Source: Kofleriaceae bacterium (GTDB taxonomy: Bacteria; Myxococcota_A; Polyangia; Haliangiales; Haliangiaceae). From it: a stretch of DNA of 64,000 nucleotides. Every line of letters begins with the position of its first letter. Positions within the stretch are counted from its first letter, which is position 1. The stretch is taken from positions 82,568 through 146,567 of the forward strand of contig JAGPCO010000004.1 in the NCBI GenBank assembly GCA_018058095.1, read 5' to 3'. The translations under genes and the position numbers were made by a program. A model generated the notes under the pieces. It was not told the DNA's origin, made no database searches, and saw only the letters and a list, made by a program, of their open reading frames with translations. Shown here piece by piece: positions 8,871 through 17,179 of this stretch.

Positions 8871-11861
8871 TCAGCGCCGGCGCCGGCGCGCCCGGCCCAG
8901 GCCGATCAACCCGACCAGCCCGGTCAGCGCCAGCGCGCCACCCGCGCCGCCGCCGCCGCTCTGGCAGCAGCCGGTGCCCGGCTCGTCGTCGACGTCGATC
9001 GCGGCCACGCAGGCCGGCAGGCAGGTCGGATCGCCGCTCGGCCCGCCGTCGCACTCCTCGCCGCCGTCGACCACGCCGTCGCCGCAGCGGGCGAACTTGC
9101 AGTTGAGCCGGCAGGCGTCGGCGGCGTTGGCGTTGTCGGGCCCGGCGTCGCACTCCTCGCCGCCGGTGCGGGCGCCGTCGCCGCAGATCGAGGTCGGGTC
9201 GGCCACCACGCACACGTCGTCGAGGTTCCAGCCGCCGAAGTGCAGGCCCTGGTCGGAGCTCAGCTCGAACGAGAGGTCGAGCGTCGGCCCGGCGAACCGG
9301 CTCGACAGCGCCACGCTGTCGAACCGCCACTCCTTGTCGATGTGGTGGGTCGAGCTGTCGTCGCCCATCATGCTGTCGAGGTTGGTCCAGACCGGCTCGC
9401 CGTTGGCGCGGATGATGGCCTGGTCGTAGTAGGCATCCTCGACCGCCAGCCAGCGCCGGTACTGCAGCAGCACGTACGAGTACTGGCCGACGTCGATCGG
9501 CGGCAGGTGGACCTCGGCGCTGGCGTCGTCCCAGTAGTCGGTGCCGAGGCCGAGGCCTAGCAGGTTCTGGCCGGAGTACGCGCTGGCCGGGTCGGTCGCG
9601 CTGCGCTCGTCGCTGGCCGCGCCCCACTCGAACTGGGCGTCGCCGCCGCCGTGGCTGCGGGTCCAGCCGGTCGCGAACGGGTCGTCGCCCTCGAAGTCGG
9701 TGCAGTACAGGGCGACGGTCGGGCCGTTGTAGATCTGGTAGCGCGAGTCGGCCAGGTTGTCGGGCAAGGAGCTCTTGCTGCCGTCGGCGAACTCGATCGT
9801 GACCGTGAAGTCGACCCGGCCGCCCGGGTTGGGCAGCGGCACCTCGGCGTGGTAGCCGCCGGCGCTCGGGCTGGCGTCGAGCTGGCCCGACGACGGGCTG
9901 CCGCCGACCCCGGGCTGCCACTTGACCACGACCCGGGAGATGGCGTCGGTCGGGCACACCGACGACACCCCGCGGATGGCGATGTCGACCGGCGCGGTGG
10001 TCTGCCCGGCCGGCGCGTCGAGCGCACCCGGCGCCACCACGTCGCCGGTGGTGGTGCGCATGCCGTGGGCCGAGAACACCGAGCGGATGGCGCACTCGTT
10101 GGGCGTGCCGTTGCTGAGGTCGCCGTCGTCGTCGTCGGCCGCCAGCACCTCGACCAGGCTCGACGGGATGTCGGTCGCGCGCTGGATGGAGGCGAAGTAG
10201 AGCTTCAGGGTGTGCTGCCGGCCCTGCTCGGGGCCGAGCTCGGCGATGAGGCGCTCGCGCAGGTCCCAGAAGGTGCCGGCGTAGATGATCCCGGTGTAGT
10301 GGATCTCGCCGACGTCGCGCGGCCAGCTGTTCTCGAAGTCGGGCGGATCGATCTCGCGCAGCGGCTCGTCGGTCTTGAAGAAGCCGCGGCCCATGCCCGA
10401 GTCCTCGGTGATCGCCGCCGCCAGGAAGTCGGACAGGCCCTCGCTCATGGCGCCGTCGAAGGCGCCGACGCCCTCGATGATGGCGTGGCGGTGAATCGAG
10501 TGCCCGTACTCGTGGTAGATGACGTCGGCCAGGAGCGCGGTGTTGGCGCAGCGGTCGCTCGACTTGAAGAAGTGGATGCGGGTGCCGTTGGAGTAGGCGT
10601 TGCACTCGTCGTTGATGTTGGCGTGGGCCAGCACCGGGGCGTCGAGGAAGGGCAGGCCGCCGGCGAAGGTGCGGGCGAACTCGCGCACCCGCTCGCCGTG
10701 CACCAGCAGCTGGAGCTGGGCGTCGATCAGCTCGTCGGCACCGGCCGACCACACCACCTGGCTGCTCGGGGTGAAGGTCAGCGGCGCGACCGCCAGCGGC
10801 CCGGCCAGGTTCTCGATGATGACCCGGCGCCCGGTCGCCATCGCCGTCGCCGTCAGCGGCGTCGCCGTGGCCCAGTTGACCTGGCCCTGCGAGGTGGTGC
10901 GAAACGGCTGGCCGGCGACCAGGTCGACCTCGACCGCCGGCACGGCCTGACGCGGCCGCGCCGGGTAGCGATCGACCGTGTCGATGAGCAGGGTGGCGCT
11001 GGTGAAGTGCAGCTCGCTGCGGCGGGCCAGCGGTCGGGCGGTGGCCGGGTCGACGTACACCGTCCACCGGCCGTCAGCGCCGGCGTCGACGGTGACCGGC
11101 TGCACCACCCGGTAGCCGAGCACGCCGCGCTCGCCGACCAGCGGCAGGATGACCAGGTCGGCGCCGGCGTCGTGCGGCGAGCCGGCGCTGGCGGTGATGG
11201 CGGCGCTGTCGGCCAGGCCGAGCTCGGCCACCATCGCCGCCCGCGCCGCCGCGACCAGCCCGGCGCCGGCCCAGCCGGTGCGCGCGGTCGGCGCGCCGGC
11301 GATGGCCACGTGTGGTAGCGCCTGCGAGCTGAGCACGAAGATGCGGTCGTTCTTGATGCGGACGCTGAGCTGGCCGCCGACGACCCGCAGGCCCTGGTGG
11401 CGCTGCACGAAGCCGACCGTGCGCATCGCGCCGTCCCAGTGGTTGCTGACCAGCTCGAGGTCGGCCGGCGACGCGCCGGGCGCGAGCAGGTCGAGGTGGG
11501 CGCCCAGCACCGCGCGGGCGGCCTGCTCGGCCAGGGCCGGCGAGGCCGACGCCCCGGGCGCGGCGATCCCGGCGCCCCACACCCGCGTCGGCACGCTGGT
11601 CGCGCTGTCCCAGCTGGCCTGCCAGGCCCCGGGCCGGGCCGCGGTGAACGCGCGCCAGGCCGCCGGGCGCAGGGCGCGGTTCCACGTCACGTCCACCCGC
11701 GCCCGCACGGGTCCGGCCAGCTGCGCCGCCGGCAGCGCCACCAGGTCCTGCTGGTCGATCGGGGCCCGCCCGGCGCCGAGGCTACGCGGCACCACCGCGT
11801 GGGCGGTCGAGGTGGCCAGGCACGTGACGGCGAGGGCGAGCCCGAGGCGGCGGCGGCGCAT
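8871..11861 (-). CDS. Secreted M36 (fungalysin)-type zinc metalloprotease with cysteine-rich repeats and MYXO-CTERM-like tail
   Basis: This 996-residue protein starts with an Arg-rich signal peptide (LGLALAVTCLATSTAHA). An FTP-like propeptide follows (QGLRVVGGQLSVRIKNDRIF), then the catalytic zinc site HEYGHSIHRH at about residue 448 with a downstream Glu in AMSEGLSDFLAAA, as in thermolysin/fungalysin enzymes. A beta-rich region comes next. Two DUF4215-like repeats (CGDGARTGGEECDAG, CGDGVVDGGEECDGG) lie near residues 890-950. The C-terminus has a CC-QSGGGG spacer, a hydrophobic helix and RARRRRR, the layout of a MYXO-CTERM sorting tail. The likely role is extracellular or surface proteolysis, as in myxobacterial predation. 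The 128-base gap upstream separates it from the phosphotransferase gene. Confidence 0.88.
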   Translation of the reverse strand: MRRRRLGLALAVTCLATSTAHAVVPRSLGAGRAPIDQQDLVALPAAQLAGPVRARVDVTWNRALRPAAWRAFTAARPGAWQASWDSATSVPTRVWGAGIAAPGASASPALAEQAARAVLGAHLDLLAPGASPADLELVSNHWDGAMRTVGFVQRHQGLRVVGGQLSVRIKNDRIFVLSSQALPHVAIAGAPTARTGWAGAGLVAAARAAMVAELGLADSAAITASAGSPHDAGADLVILPLVGERGVLGYRVVQPVTVDAGADGRWTVYVDPATARPLARRSELHFTSATLLIDTVDRYPARPRQAVPAVEVDLVAGQPFRTTSQGQVNWATATPLTATAMATGRRVIIENLAGPLAVAPLTFTPSSQVVWSAGADELIDAQLQLLVHGERVREFARTFAGGLPFLDAPVLAHANINDECNAYSNGTRIHFFKSSDRCANTALLADVIYHEYGHSIHRHAIIEGVGAFDGAMSEGLSDFLAAAITEDSGMGRGFFKTDEPLREIDPPDFENSWPRDVGEIHYTGIIYAGTFWDLRERLIAELGPEQGRQHTLKLYFASIQRATDIPSSLVEVLAADDDDGDLSNGTPNECAIRSVFSAHGMRTTTGDVVAPGALDAPAGQTTAPVDIAIRGVSSVCPTDAISRVVVKWQPGVGGSPSSGQLDASPSAGGYHAEVPLPNPGGRVDFTVTIEFADGSKSSLPDNLADSRYQIYNGPTVALYCTDFEGDDPFATGWTRSHGGGDAQFEWGAASDERSATDPASAYSGQNLLGLGLGTDYWDDASAEVHLPPIDVGQYSYVLLQYRRWLAVEDAYYDQAIIRANGEPVWTNLDSMMGDDSSTHHIDKEWRFDSVALSSRFAGPTLDLSFELSSDQGLHFGGWNLDDVCVVADPTSICGDGARTGGEECDAGPDNANAADACRLNCKFARCGDGVVDGGEECDGGPSGDPTCLPACVAAIDVDDEPGTGCCQSGGGGAGGALALTGLVGLIGLGRARRRRR

Positions 11862-11989
11862 CCGGCGATTAGAGCGCGGACCCTGGCTCCTGAACAGGCC
11901 GATCCGCCCTCACAGCCGCTGACCGCCGGGGCGCAGGTCGCGCCTCGGGCCACGCGGCAGGTGCGCCCCGCCACGCGGCGGATGCGCCG

Positions 11990-13069
11990 TCAGGTCAGCG
12001 CCAGCGCGTCGTCCCAGGCCGCCGCCACCGCCGCGGCCAGGGCCAGCTGGCCGCGTGCGCGCACCAGGTTGTGGGCGCGCCGGGTCGGGAAGCGGGCCGG
12101 GTCCCAGCCGAAGTAGCGGTCCTCGAACACGTCGGCGGCGAACCGCGCGGCCAGCTCGATACACACGGTGTGCAGGCCGGCCACGACGGCCAGGCGGTGG
12201 GCGTCGTCGAGGCGGCCGGCCACGTCGCGGTAGCCGCGCATCGCCGCCGCGAACAGCGGCAGCTCGAACCCGACCGCGCCGGCGTCCTCACCGTGCGGGT
12301 TACACCACGAGCGCATGGCGTCGCCGAGCTCGAACGTGAGCGGGGCCCAGCCGACGGTGTCGAGGTCGACCAGGCAATGCCCGGCCGGCGCGGTGCCAGC
12401 GCCTCCGCCGGTGAACAGCAGGTTGCTGATCTTGAGATCGCCGTGGCAGTGCCGGGGCGGCACCGGCGGCAGCGGCGGCAGCGACGCCGCGGCCGCGGCG
12501 ATGGCGGCGGCCAGCGTGCCGGCCTCGGCCAGCACCGCGGCGTCGCCGTCGGCGACCGGGCCGATCGCGCCGGCCCGCCAGCGCGCGTACCCGTCGGCCA
12601 GGCGGTGCAGGTGCGCGGCGGTGTCGTGCACGCCGGCCCGCGCGAAGTGATAGTCGTGGTGGAGGCCGTCGACCGCGCGGTGCCATCGGGCGATGAGCGC
12701 GGCGCCGGCCTCGGCCCAGGCCGGTCCGGGCACCCGCGCCACCGCCACCCCGGGCTCGAAGGTGAGCGCGCGCCAGCTGCGGGCGCCGTCGCCGAGCCAG
12801 GCCTCCCCGGAGCGGGTCCGGATCAGGCGCGGGGTCGGCACGCCGGCGGCGGCGACCGCGCGGGTGATGGCGTCGATGTCGAGGTTGACCTCGGGCGCGA
12901 ACACCGGGTGCAGGCGCTGCAGCACGGCGATGGGCTCGGCGCCGCGCACCACCACGAACGTGGCGTTGATGAGCCCGCCGGCCAGCGGCCGCAGCGTGGC
13001 GTCGGTCCAGCCCCAGGCAGCGGCGGCGGCGTGCGCGCGCGCCGCCACGTCGTCGTCGGCGCCGGTCAC
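11990..13069 (-). CDS. APH-fold phosphotransferase (small-molecule kinase)
   Basis: This 359-residue protein has the aminoglycoside-phosphotransferase/kinase-like fold. The N-terminal Gly-rich region is LAGGLINATFVV, the catalytic loop is HCHGDLKISNLLF, and the metal-binding segment is LVDLDTVGW. Arrangement and length resemble N-acetylhexosamine 1-kinase (NahK)-type and other sugar or choline kinases, so resistance is not implied and the substrate is unknown. The GTG start at 13069 overlaps the stop of the triple-FKBP gene as GTGA, which favours this start over the longer open frame and implies translational coupling. It is the last gene of the dipeptidase-FKBP-kinase trio. Confidence 0.8.
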   Translation of the reverse strand: MTGADDDVAARAHAAAAAWGWTDATLRPLAGGLINATFVVVRGAEPIAVLQRLHPVFAPEVNLDIDAITRAVAAAGVPTPRLIRTRSGEAWLGDGARSWRALTFEPGVAVARVPGPAWAEAGAALIARWHRAVDGLHHDYHFARAGVHDTAAHLHRLADGYARWRAGAIGPVADGDAAVLAEAGTLAAAIAAAAASLPPLPPVPPRHCHGDLKISNLLFTGGGAGTAPAGHCLVDLDTVGWAPLTFELGDAMRSWCNPHGEDAGAVGFELPLFAAAMRGYRDVAGRLDDAHRLAVVAGLHTVCIELAARFAADVFEDRYFGWDPARFPTRRAHNLVRARGQLALAAAVAAAWDDALALT

Positions 13070-14484
13070 GGTCGGCCGCTCCCCGGGCCGGGGCCGGCCG
13101 GCGGCGCCGGCTCGATCGCCAGCAGCTCGCACTCGAACACCACCGGACCCTGCGGCCGGCTGGGCAGGCCGGGGTAGGCCAGCGCGGCCGGGATCCACGC
13201 CCGCACCTCGTCGCCGACGACCATCTGCTGCAGCACGTCGGCCCAGCCGCGGGCGACGCCCTTGACCTGGAACTCGGCCGGCTCGCCGCGGCTGCGCGTG
13301 GTGTCGAACAGCTCGCCGTCGGGCGTCCAGGCCGAGAAGTGCACCCGCACCACGTCGTCGGGGCCGGGCCGGATCGCGCCGGTGCCAGCGCGCAGCACGC
13401 GGAAGGCGGCGCCGAGCGGGCTGCGCCGCGCCCCGGCCGGTGCGGCGGCGACGTCACTCGGCGCAGCCGGCGGCGGCTGGCCCGGGGTCAGCTCGATCAG
13501 CTCGAGGTCGACCACCAGCGGCGCTGGCCGCGAGCGCCACGCTGGTGGCGCCGCCGCGCCCGGTAGCCAGGCCCGCACTCGCTGACCGACCACCATCGTC
13601 GTCAGCACCCCGGCCAGGGCGTCGGGCCAGCGCCGCACCTCCCCGCGCTCGGCCGCGCCGCCCAGCTCGCTCGACTCGACGATGCGCCCGTCCTGATCCC
13701 ACGCCGTGTGCCGCACGACGACGCGGTCGAACCGGCGCGGTCGGGCCGCGCCCGTGCCCGCCTTGAGCGTGCGGACCCGGACCCCCGCGCGGTCGGCCCG
13801 GGTCCCCGCCGGGGGGCGCGCCAGGTCGGGCGGCGTGACCGGCCCCGGGCGCCGGCTCACCAGCTGCATCCGGTACAGGAGTTGATCGCGCGGCACCGCG
13901 GCCGGCGTGTCGGCGGTGAAGCCGATCACCGCCGGCATCCAGAACACCGCCTCCTCGCCGACGCGGAGCAGCAGCGCCGCCTCGCGGAAGCCGTCGGGCA
14001 CGGTCGGCAGCCGCAGCGGCACCGGCTGGCCACGCACGCGCGAGTCGTTGATGGTCTCGCCGCTCGGGCGCCAGGCGGTGAGGTGGACCAGCACGGTGTC
14101 GTTCTGCCCGGGCTGCGACGCGCCGTCGATCGACGTCAGCTTCTTGTAGACCAGCCCCGACGCGGTGCGCACCGCGTCGGCCGGCGGCGTCACCGGATCG
14201 TACGGCGGCGGCACCTGCGGCACCCGCGCCTCGTCGCGTCGCGTCGGCGCTGGCGCCGCGTCGCCGTCGGCCGCGAAGCCCGAGCTCTTGCCGGGTCCGG
14301 ACGGCACGGCCGCGCCGCTGCCCGGGCCCGCGCCCGCACCGCCGTCGGGACGGCCCGCCTGGCACGCCGCCGTCGGCGCCAGCGCCGCCGACATCAGCGC
14401 CGCCATGACCAGCACCGAAGCCCGCACCGGCGCGCCCCGGCCCGCGGCGAGGCGAGCCCGCGCCCGCGCCGGGCTCGTGTTCAT
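13066..14484 (-). CDS. Lipoprotein with three FKBP-type peptidyl-prolyl isomerase domains
   Basis: This 472-residue protein has an Arg-rich n-region, a hydrophobic core and a lipobox-like TAAC, so it is probably a lipoprotein. After a Gly/Pro-rich linker come three FKBP-like domains: one starting near TASGLVYKKL with VLVHLTAWRPSGETI, a middle one with VVVRHTAWDQDGRI, and a third, most typical, with VRVHFSAWTPDGELFDTT and VVGDEVRAWIPAALAY. The first two have diverged around the active site and may be structural. It probably assists folding of exported proteins. ATGA and GTGA overlaps link it to the dipeptidase upstream and the kinase downstream. Confidence 0.82.
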   Translation of the reverse strand: MNTSPARARARLAAGRGAPVRASVLVMAALMSAALAPTAACQAGRPDGGAGAGPGSGAAVPSGPGKSSGFAADGDAAPAPTRRDEARVPQVPPPYDPVTPPADAVRTASGLVYKKLTSIDGASQPGQNDTVLVHLTAWRPSGETINDSRVRGQPVPLRLPTVPDGFREAALLLRVGEEAVFWMPAVIGFTADTPAAVPRDQLLYRMQLVSRRPGPVTPPDLARPPAGTRADRAGVRVRTLKAGTGAARPRRFDRVVVRHTAWDQDGRIVESSELGGAAERGEVRRWPDALAGVLTTMVVGQRVRAWLPGAAAPPAWRSRPAPLVVDLELIELTPGQPPPAAPSDVAAAPAGARRSPLGAAFRVLRAGTGAIRPGPDDVVRVHFSAWTPDGELFDTTRSRGEPAEFQVKGVARGWADVLQQMVVGDEVRAWIPAALAYPGLPSRPQGPVVFECELLAIEPAPPAGPGPGSGRP

Positions 14485-15779
14485 GCCAAGGCCTGCCGGG
14501 TCAGGTTGACCACGCCGCGTGCGGTCACCGCCAGGTTGTCCTCGATGCGGATGCCGCCGAACGGGGCCAGCGTGGCCAGCGCGTCCCAGTCGAGCAGCCC
14601 GCGCCGGTCGTCGGCGCGTAGCGGTGCCAGCAGCTGGTCGATCACGTACAGGCCGGGCTCGATGGTGAAGACCTGGCCGACCTCGACCCGGCTGGTGTTG
14701 CGCAGGTACTGGTTGTCGGGCCGTGGCGCGCGCAGCTTCATGCCGACGTCGTGGGTGACGATGCCGAGCGAGTGGCCCAGGCCGTGCGGGAACAGGGCGC
14801 GGGTCACGCCGCGCGCCACCAGCGTGGCCGGATCGCCCTTGCCCAGGCCGAGCTCGACCAGCGCCACGCCGAGCAGCTCGTGGCTGTAGTCGTGCAGCGC
14901 CTCGTACTCCATGCCGACCTCGATGCGCGCGCACACCTGGCGCTGCAGCACGTCGAGCCGCTGGATGCAGTCGGCGAAGCGGCGGGCGGCGGCGCCGGCG
15001 CCGCGGGCGTAGGTGCGGGTGATGTCGCAGCCGTAGCCGAGGTGGCGGGCGCCGGCGTCGACCAGCAGCGAGGTGTCGGGCCGCCCGCTTGCGCGCCGCT
15101 GGTACGACACCCAGTGCAGGATGGCCGCGTGCTCACCGACGGCGACGATGCCCTTGTACGGCGCCTGGGCGTCGTCCTGGTCGGTCGCCGTCAGGTAGGC
15201 CAGGTGCAGCTGCAGCTCGGACGGATCACCGGCCGCGAACAGCTCGGCCACCTTGCGATGGCCACGCGCCGCCACCTCGGTGGCCTGGGCCAGGCAGTAC
15301 AGCTCGTAGTCGCTCTTGCGGGTCCGGATCTGATCGAGCGCGGCGATCAGCGCCGCCGGGTTGAGCGTGCCGGCGGCCGCGCACTGGTCGTCGCGGCAGA
15401 TCACCGCGACCCGGCCCGGCAGCGCCAGCTCGCCGGCCACGGCCGCCGCCGGTACGGTCACCGCGTCGACCTCGGCCAGGAAGTGGTCGCTGTCGGGCGG
15501 CGTCGGCGCCTCCCAGTAGTCCTCGGCCAGGGTCCGGATCAGGCGCGGCCGCGCGCCCGGGCGGATGACGAGGTAGGCGTCGGGCTCGGGCAGCGGCACC
15601 CAGTGCAGGAAGGCCGGGGTGGGCGACAGCGGCCACGACTGGTCGTCGAACCGGTTCTTGCTGCTGGCGCTGCCGCTGGCCAGGATCAGGGCGTCGAAGC
15701 CCGCGCTGGCCAGGGCCTGCTCGGTCGCCGCCTGCAGGGCGTGGACGTGGTGGTGATACAGAGAGTCGAGCGCCGACAT
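14481..15779 (-). CDS. pepQ: M24 metallopeptidase, Xaa-Pro dipeptidase
   Basis: This 432-residue cytoplasmic enzyme cleaves dipeptides with C-terminal proline. Its pita-bread fold metal ligands are visible in LLVDAGARHLGYGCDITRTY (two Asp), HGLGHSLGIVTHDVG (His), FTIEPGLYV (Glu) and IRIEDNLAV (Glu). The N-terminal creatinase-like domain carries FLHWVPLPEPDAYLVIRPG, as in PepQ, and length matches E. coli PepQ (443). It starts with ATG at 15779 and its stop overlaps the next gene as ATGA. It is the first gene of the dipeptidase-FKBP-kinase operon; two of the three products act on proline bonds, which is suggestive but may be coincidence. Confidence 0.9.
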   Translation of the reverse strand: MSALDSLYHHHVHALQAATEQALASAGFDALILASGSASSKNRFDDQSWPLSPTPAFLHWVPLPEPDAYLVIRPGARPRLIRTLAEDYWEAPTPPDSDHFLAEVDAVTVPAAAVAGELALPGRVAVICRDDQCAAAGTLNPAALIAALDQIRTRKSDYELYCLAQATEVAARGHRKVAELFAAGDPSELQLHLAYLTATDQDDAQAPYKGIVAVGEHAAILHWVSYQRRASGRPDTSLLVDAGARHLGYGCDITRTYARGAGAAARRFADCIQRLDVLQRQVCARIEVGMEYEALHDYSHELLGVALVELGLGKGDPATLVARGVTRALFPHGLGHSLGIVTHDVGMKLRAPRPDNQYLRNTSRVEVGQVFTIEPGLYVIDQLLAPLRADDRRGLLDWDALATLAPFGGIRIEDNLAVTARGVVNLTRQALA

Positions 15780-15806
15780 GGGCGCAGGCTACCAGCCCGG
15801 GCGCGG

Positions 15807-16490
15807 TCAGTCCTCCGCGAACAGGTACTTGCCGAGCAGGCCAGCCGCCGCGGCGCCGGCGATCGGTGCCAGCCAGAACAACCAGGCCTGCTCGAGCCAC
15901 ACGCCGCCGGCGAACAGGGCCTGGCTGGTCGAGCGGGCCGGGTTGACCGAGGTGTTGGTGAGGGGGATGGTGACCAGGTGGATGAGGGTCAGGGTCAGGC
16001 CGATGGCCAGCGGCGCGAAGCCGGTCGGGGCCCGGGTGCTGGTCACGCCGAGGATGACCAGCACGAACACGAAGGTGGTGACCACCTCGGCCACCAGCGC
16101 GCCACCCAGCCCGACCCCGTTGTGCATGCCCTCGGCGCCCCAGCCGTTGGCCGCGAACTGGCCGAGTGACGGCGCGCCGGCGTCCTTGAGCAGGAACGCC
16201 AGGGCCCCGGCCGCGGCGACCGCGCCGATCAGCTGGGCGCCGATGTACGGTCCGGCCTCGCGCGCCGGGTGGCGGCCGGCCGCGACCAGGCCGAGCGTCA
16301 CCGCCGGGTTGAAGTGGCCGCCCGACACGTGGCCGACGGCGTAGGCCATGGCCACCACGGTCAGGCCGAACGCCAGCGCCACCCCGGTCAGGCCCATCGC
16401 CTCGTGGCTGCCGCCGAACACCGCGGCGCCGCAGCCGCCGAACACCAGCACGAACGTCCCCAGCACCTCGGCCAGCAGCTTCTTGGTCAT
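15807..16490 (-). CDS. aqpZ: Aquaporin Z-type water channel
   Basis: This 227-residue inner-membrane channel has six helices and both NPA boxes: GHFNPAVT at residues 59-65 and SVNPARS near 181. The glycerol-facilitator Asp after the second NPA is absent (NPARS instead of NPARD), and the N-terminal LLAEVLGTFVLVFGGCGAAV is typical of AqpZ, so water rather than glycerol is the expected substrate. The ATG at 16490 is used because the family N-terminus begins there. It lies 27 bases after the pepQ start on the same strand but is transcribed toward it, so both could share a promoter upstream of 16490. Confidence 0.9.
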   Translation of the reverse strand: MTKKLLAEVLGTFVLVFGGCGAAVFGGSHEAMGLTGVALAFGLTVVAMAYAVGHVSGGHFNPAVTLGLVAAGRHPAREAGPYIGAQLIGAVAAAGALAFLLKDAGAPSLGQFAANGWGAEGMHNGVGLGGALVAEVVTTFVFVLVILGVTSTRAPTGFAPLAIGLTLTLIHLVTIPLTNTSVNPARSTSQALFAGGVWLEQAWLFWLAPIAGAAAAGLLGKYLFAED

Positions 16491-16609
16491 GGCGGGACGG
16501 TAGGGCGCGCGGGCGGCGCGGCCGCGGCGCGGTGGGGTAGCCCACGGGGCGCGGTGGAGTAGCGGGTGCCGGTGCCGGTGCCCTGCTCGTTGGGATATGG
16601 TCGTCGGCG

Positions 16610-17164
16610 ATGAGCACCGGACCCGACCTCGCCGCCCTGGCCGCCCTCGGCGGCACCTCCGCCCATCCGTGGGCGGGTAGCATCGATCCCGAGTCACGCG
16701 GCCTCATCGCCTGGGTCCACGACCTGGTCGCCGGCGATCGTGCGCGTGCGGTCGCCGCCGCCCTGGCCGCGTGTGACCTGGTCGCGCCGGACTACCCGAC
16801 CGGCGGCGACGACCTGATCGCCCCGCGCGCGTACATCGACGGCATGCTGGCGGCGGTGCGGGCCTGGCTGGCCGCGCCGACGCGCGAGCAGCAGGAGGTG
16901 GTGCGCTCGGCGCTCGACGTGACGCGCTCGCTGCACGCCTGGCAGGGCTACGCCCGGCTGCACCACTTCTGGGTGCTCGAGGCGGTCGACCACCTGTGCC
17001 TGGCGGTGTGGTCGGGCGATCAGTCCTCGTACATCGTGCCGATGGACTTCGCGACCTGCGCGGCGCGCTCGGCGGCGTGTGTCGCCAACGCGCTGGTCGC
17101 CCGCGGCCAGGCCCCGGCGGCGGCGTACGGCGCGGTGGGACGCGCCGTCGGCGCCGCCACCTGA
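16610..17164 (+). CDS. Conserved-looking hypothetical protein
   Basis: This 184-residue soluble protein is rich in Ala, with no signal peptide or membrane helix. The central segment SLHAWQGYARLHHFWVLEAV is Trp/His-rich, and the C-terminal part has DFATCAARSAACVANALVARG. No family was recognised. It is divergent from aqpZ and convergent with the dihydroorotase gene 15 bases away, and codon use matches the neighbours, so it is likely a real gene. Confidence 0.65.
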   Translation: MSTGPDLAALAALGGTSAHPWAGSIDPESRGLIAWVHDLVAGDRARAVAAALAACDLVAPDYPTGGDDLIAPRAYIDGMLAAVRAWLAAPTREQQEVVRSALDVTRSLHAWQGYARLHHFWVLEAVDHLCLAVWSGDQSSYIVPMDFATCAARSAACVANALVARGQAPAAAYGAVGRAVGAAT

Positions 17165-17179
17165 GCGAGACCGCCCGAG

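Noticed and set aside
8815..11067. Minus-strand open frame of 750 codons
   Set aside because: Same strand but other frame than the M36 protease; Arg-rich composition typical of frame shadows.
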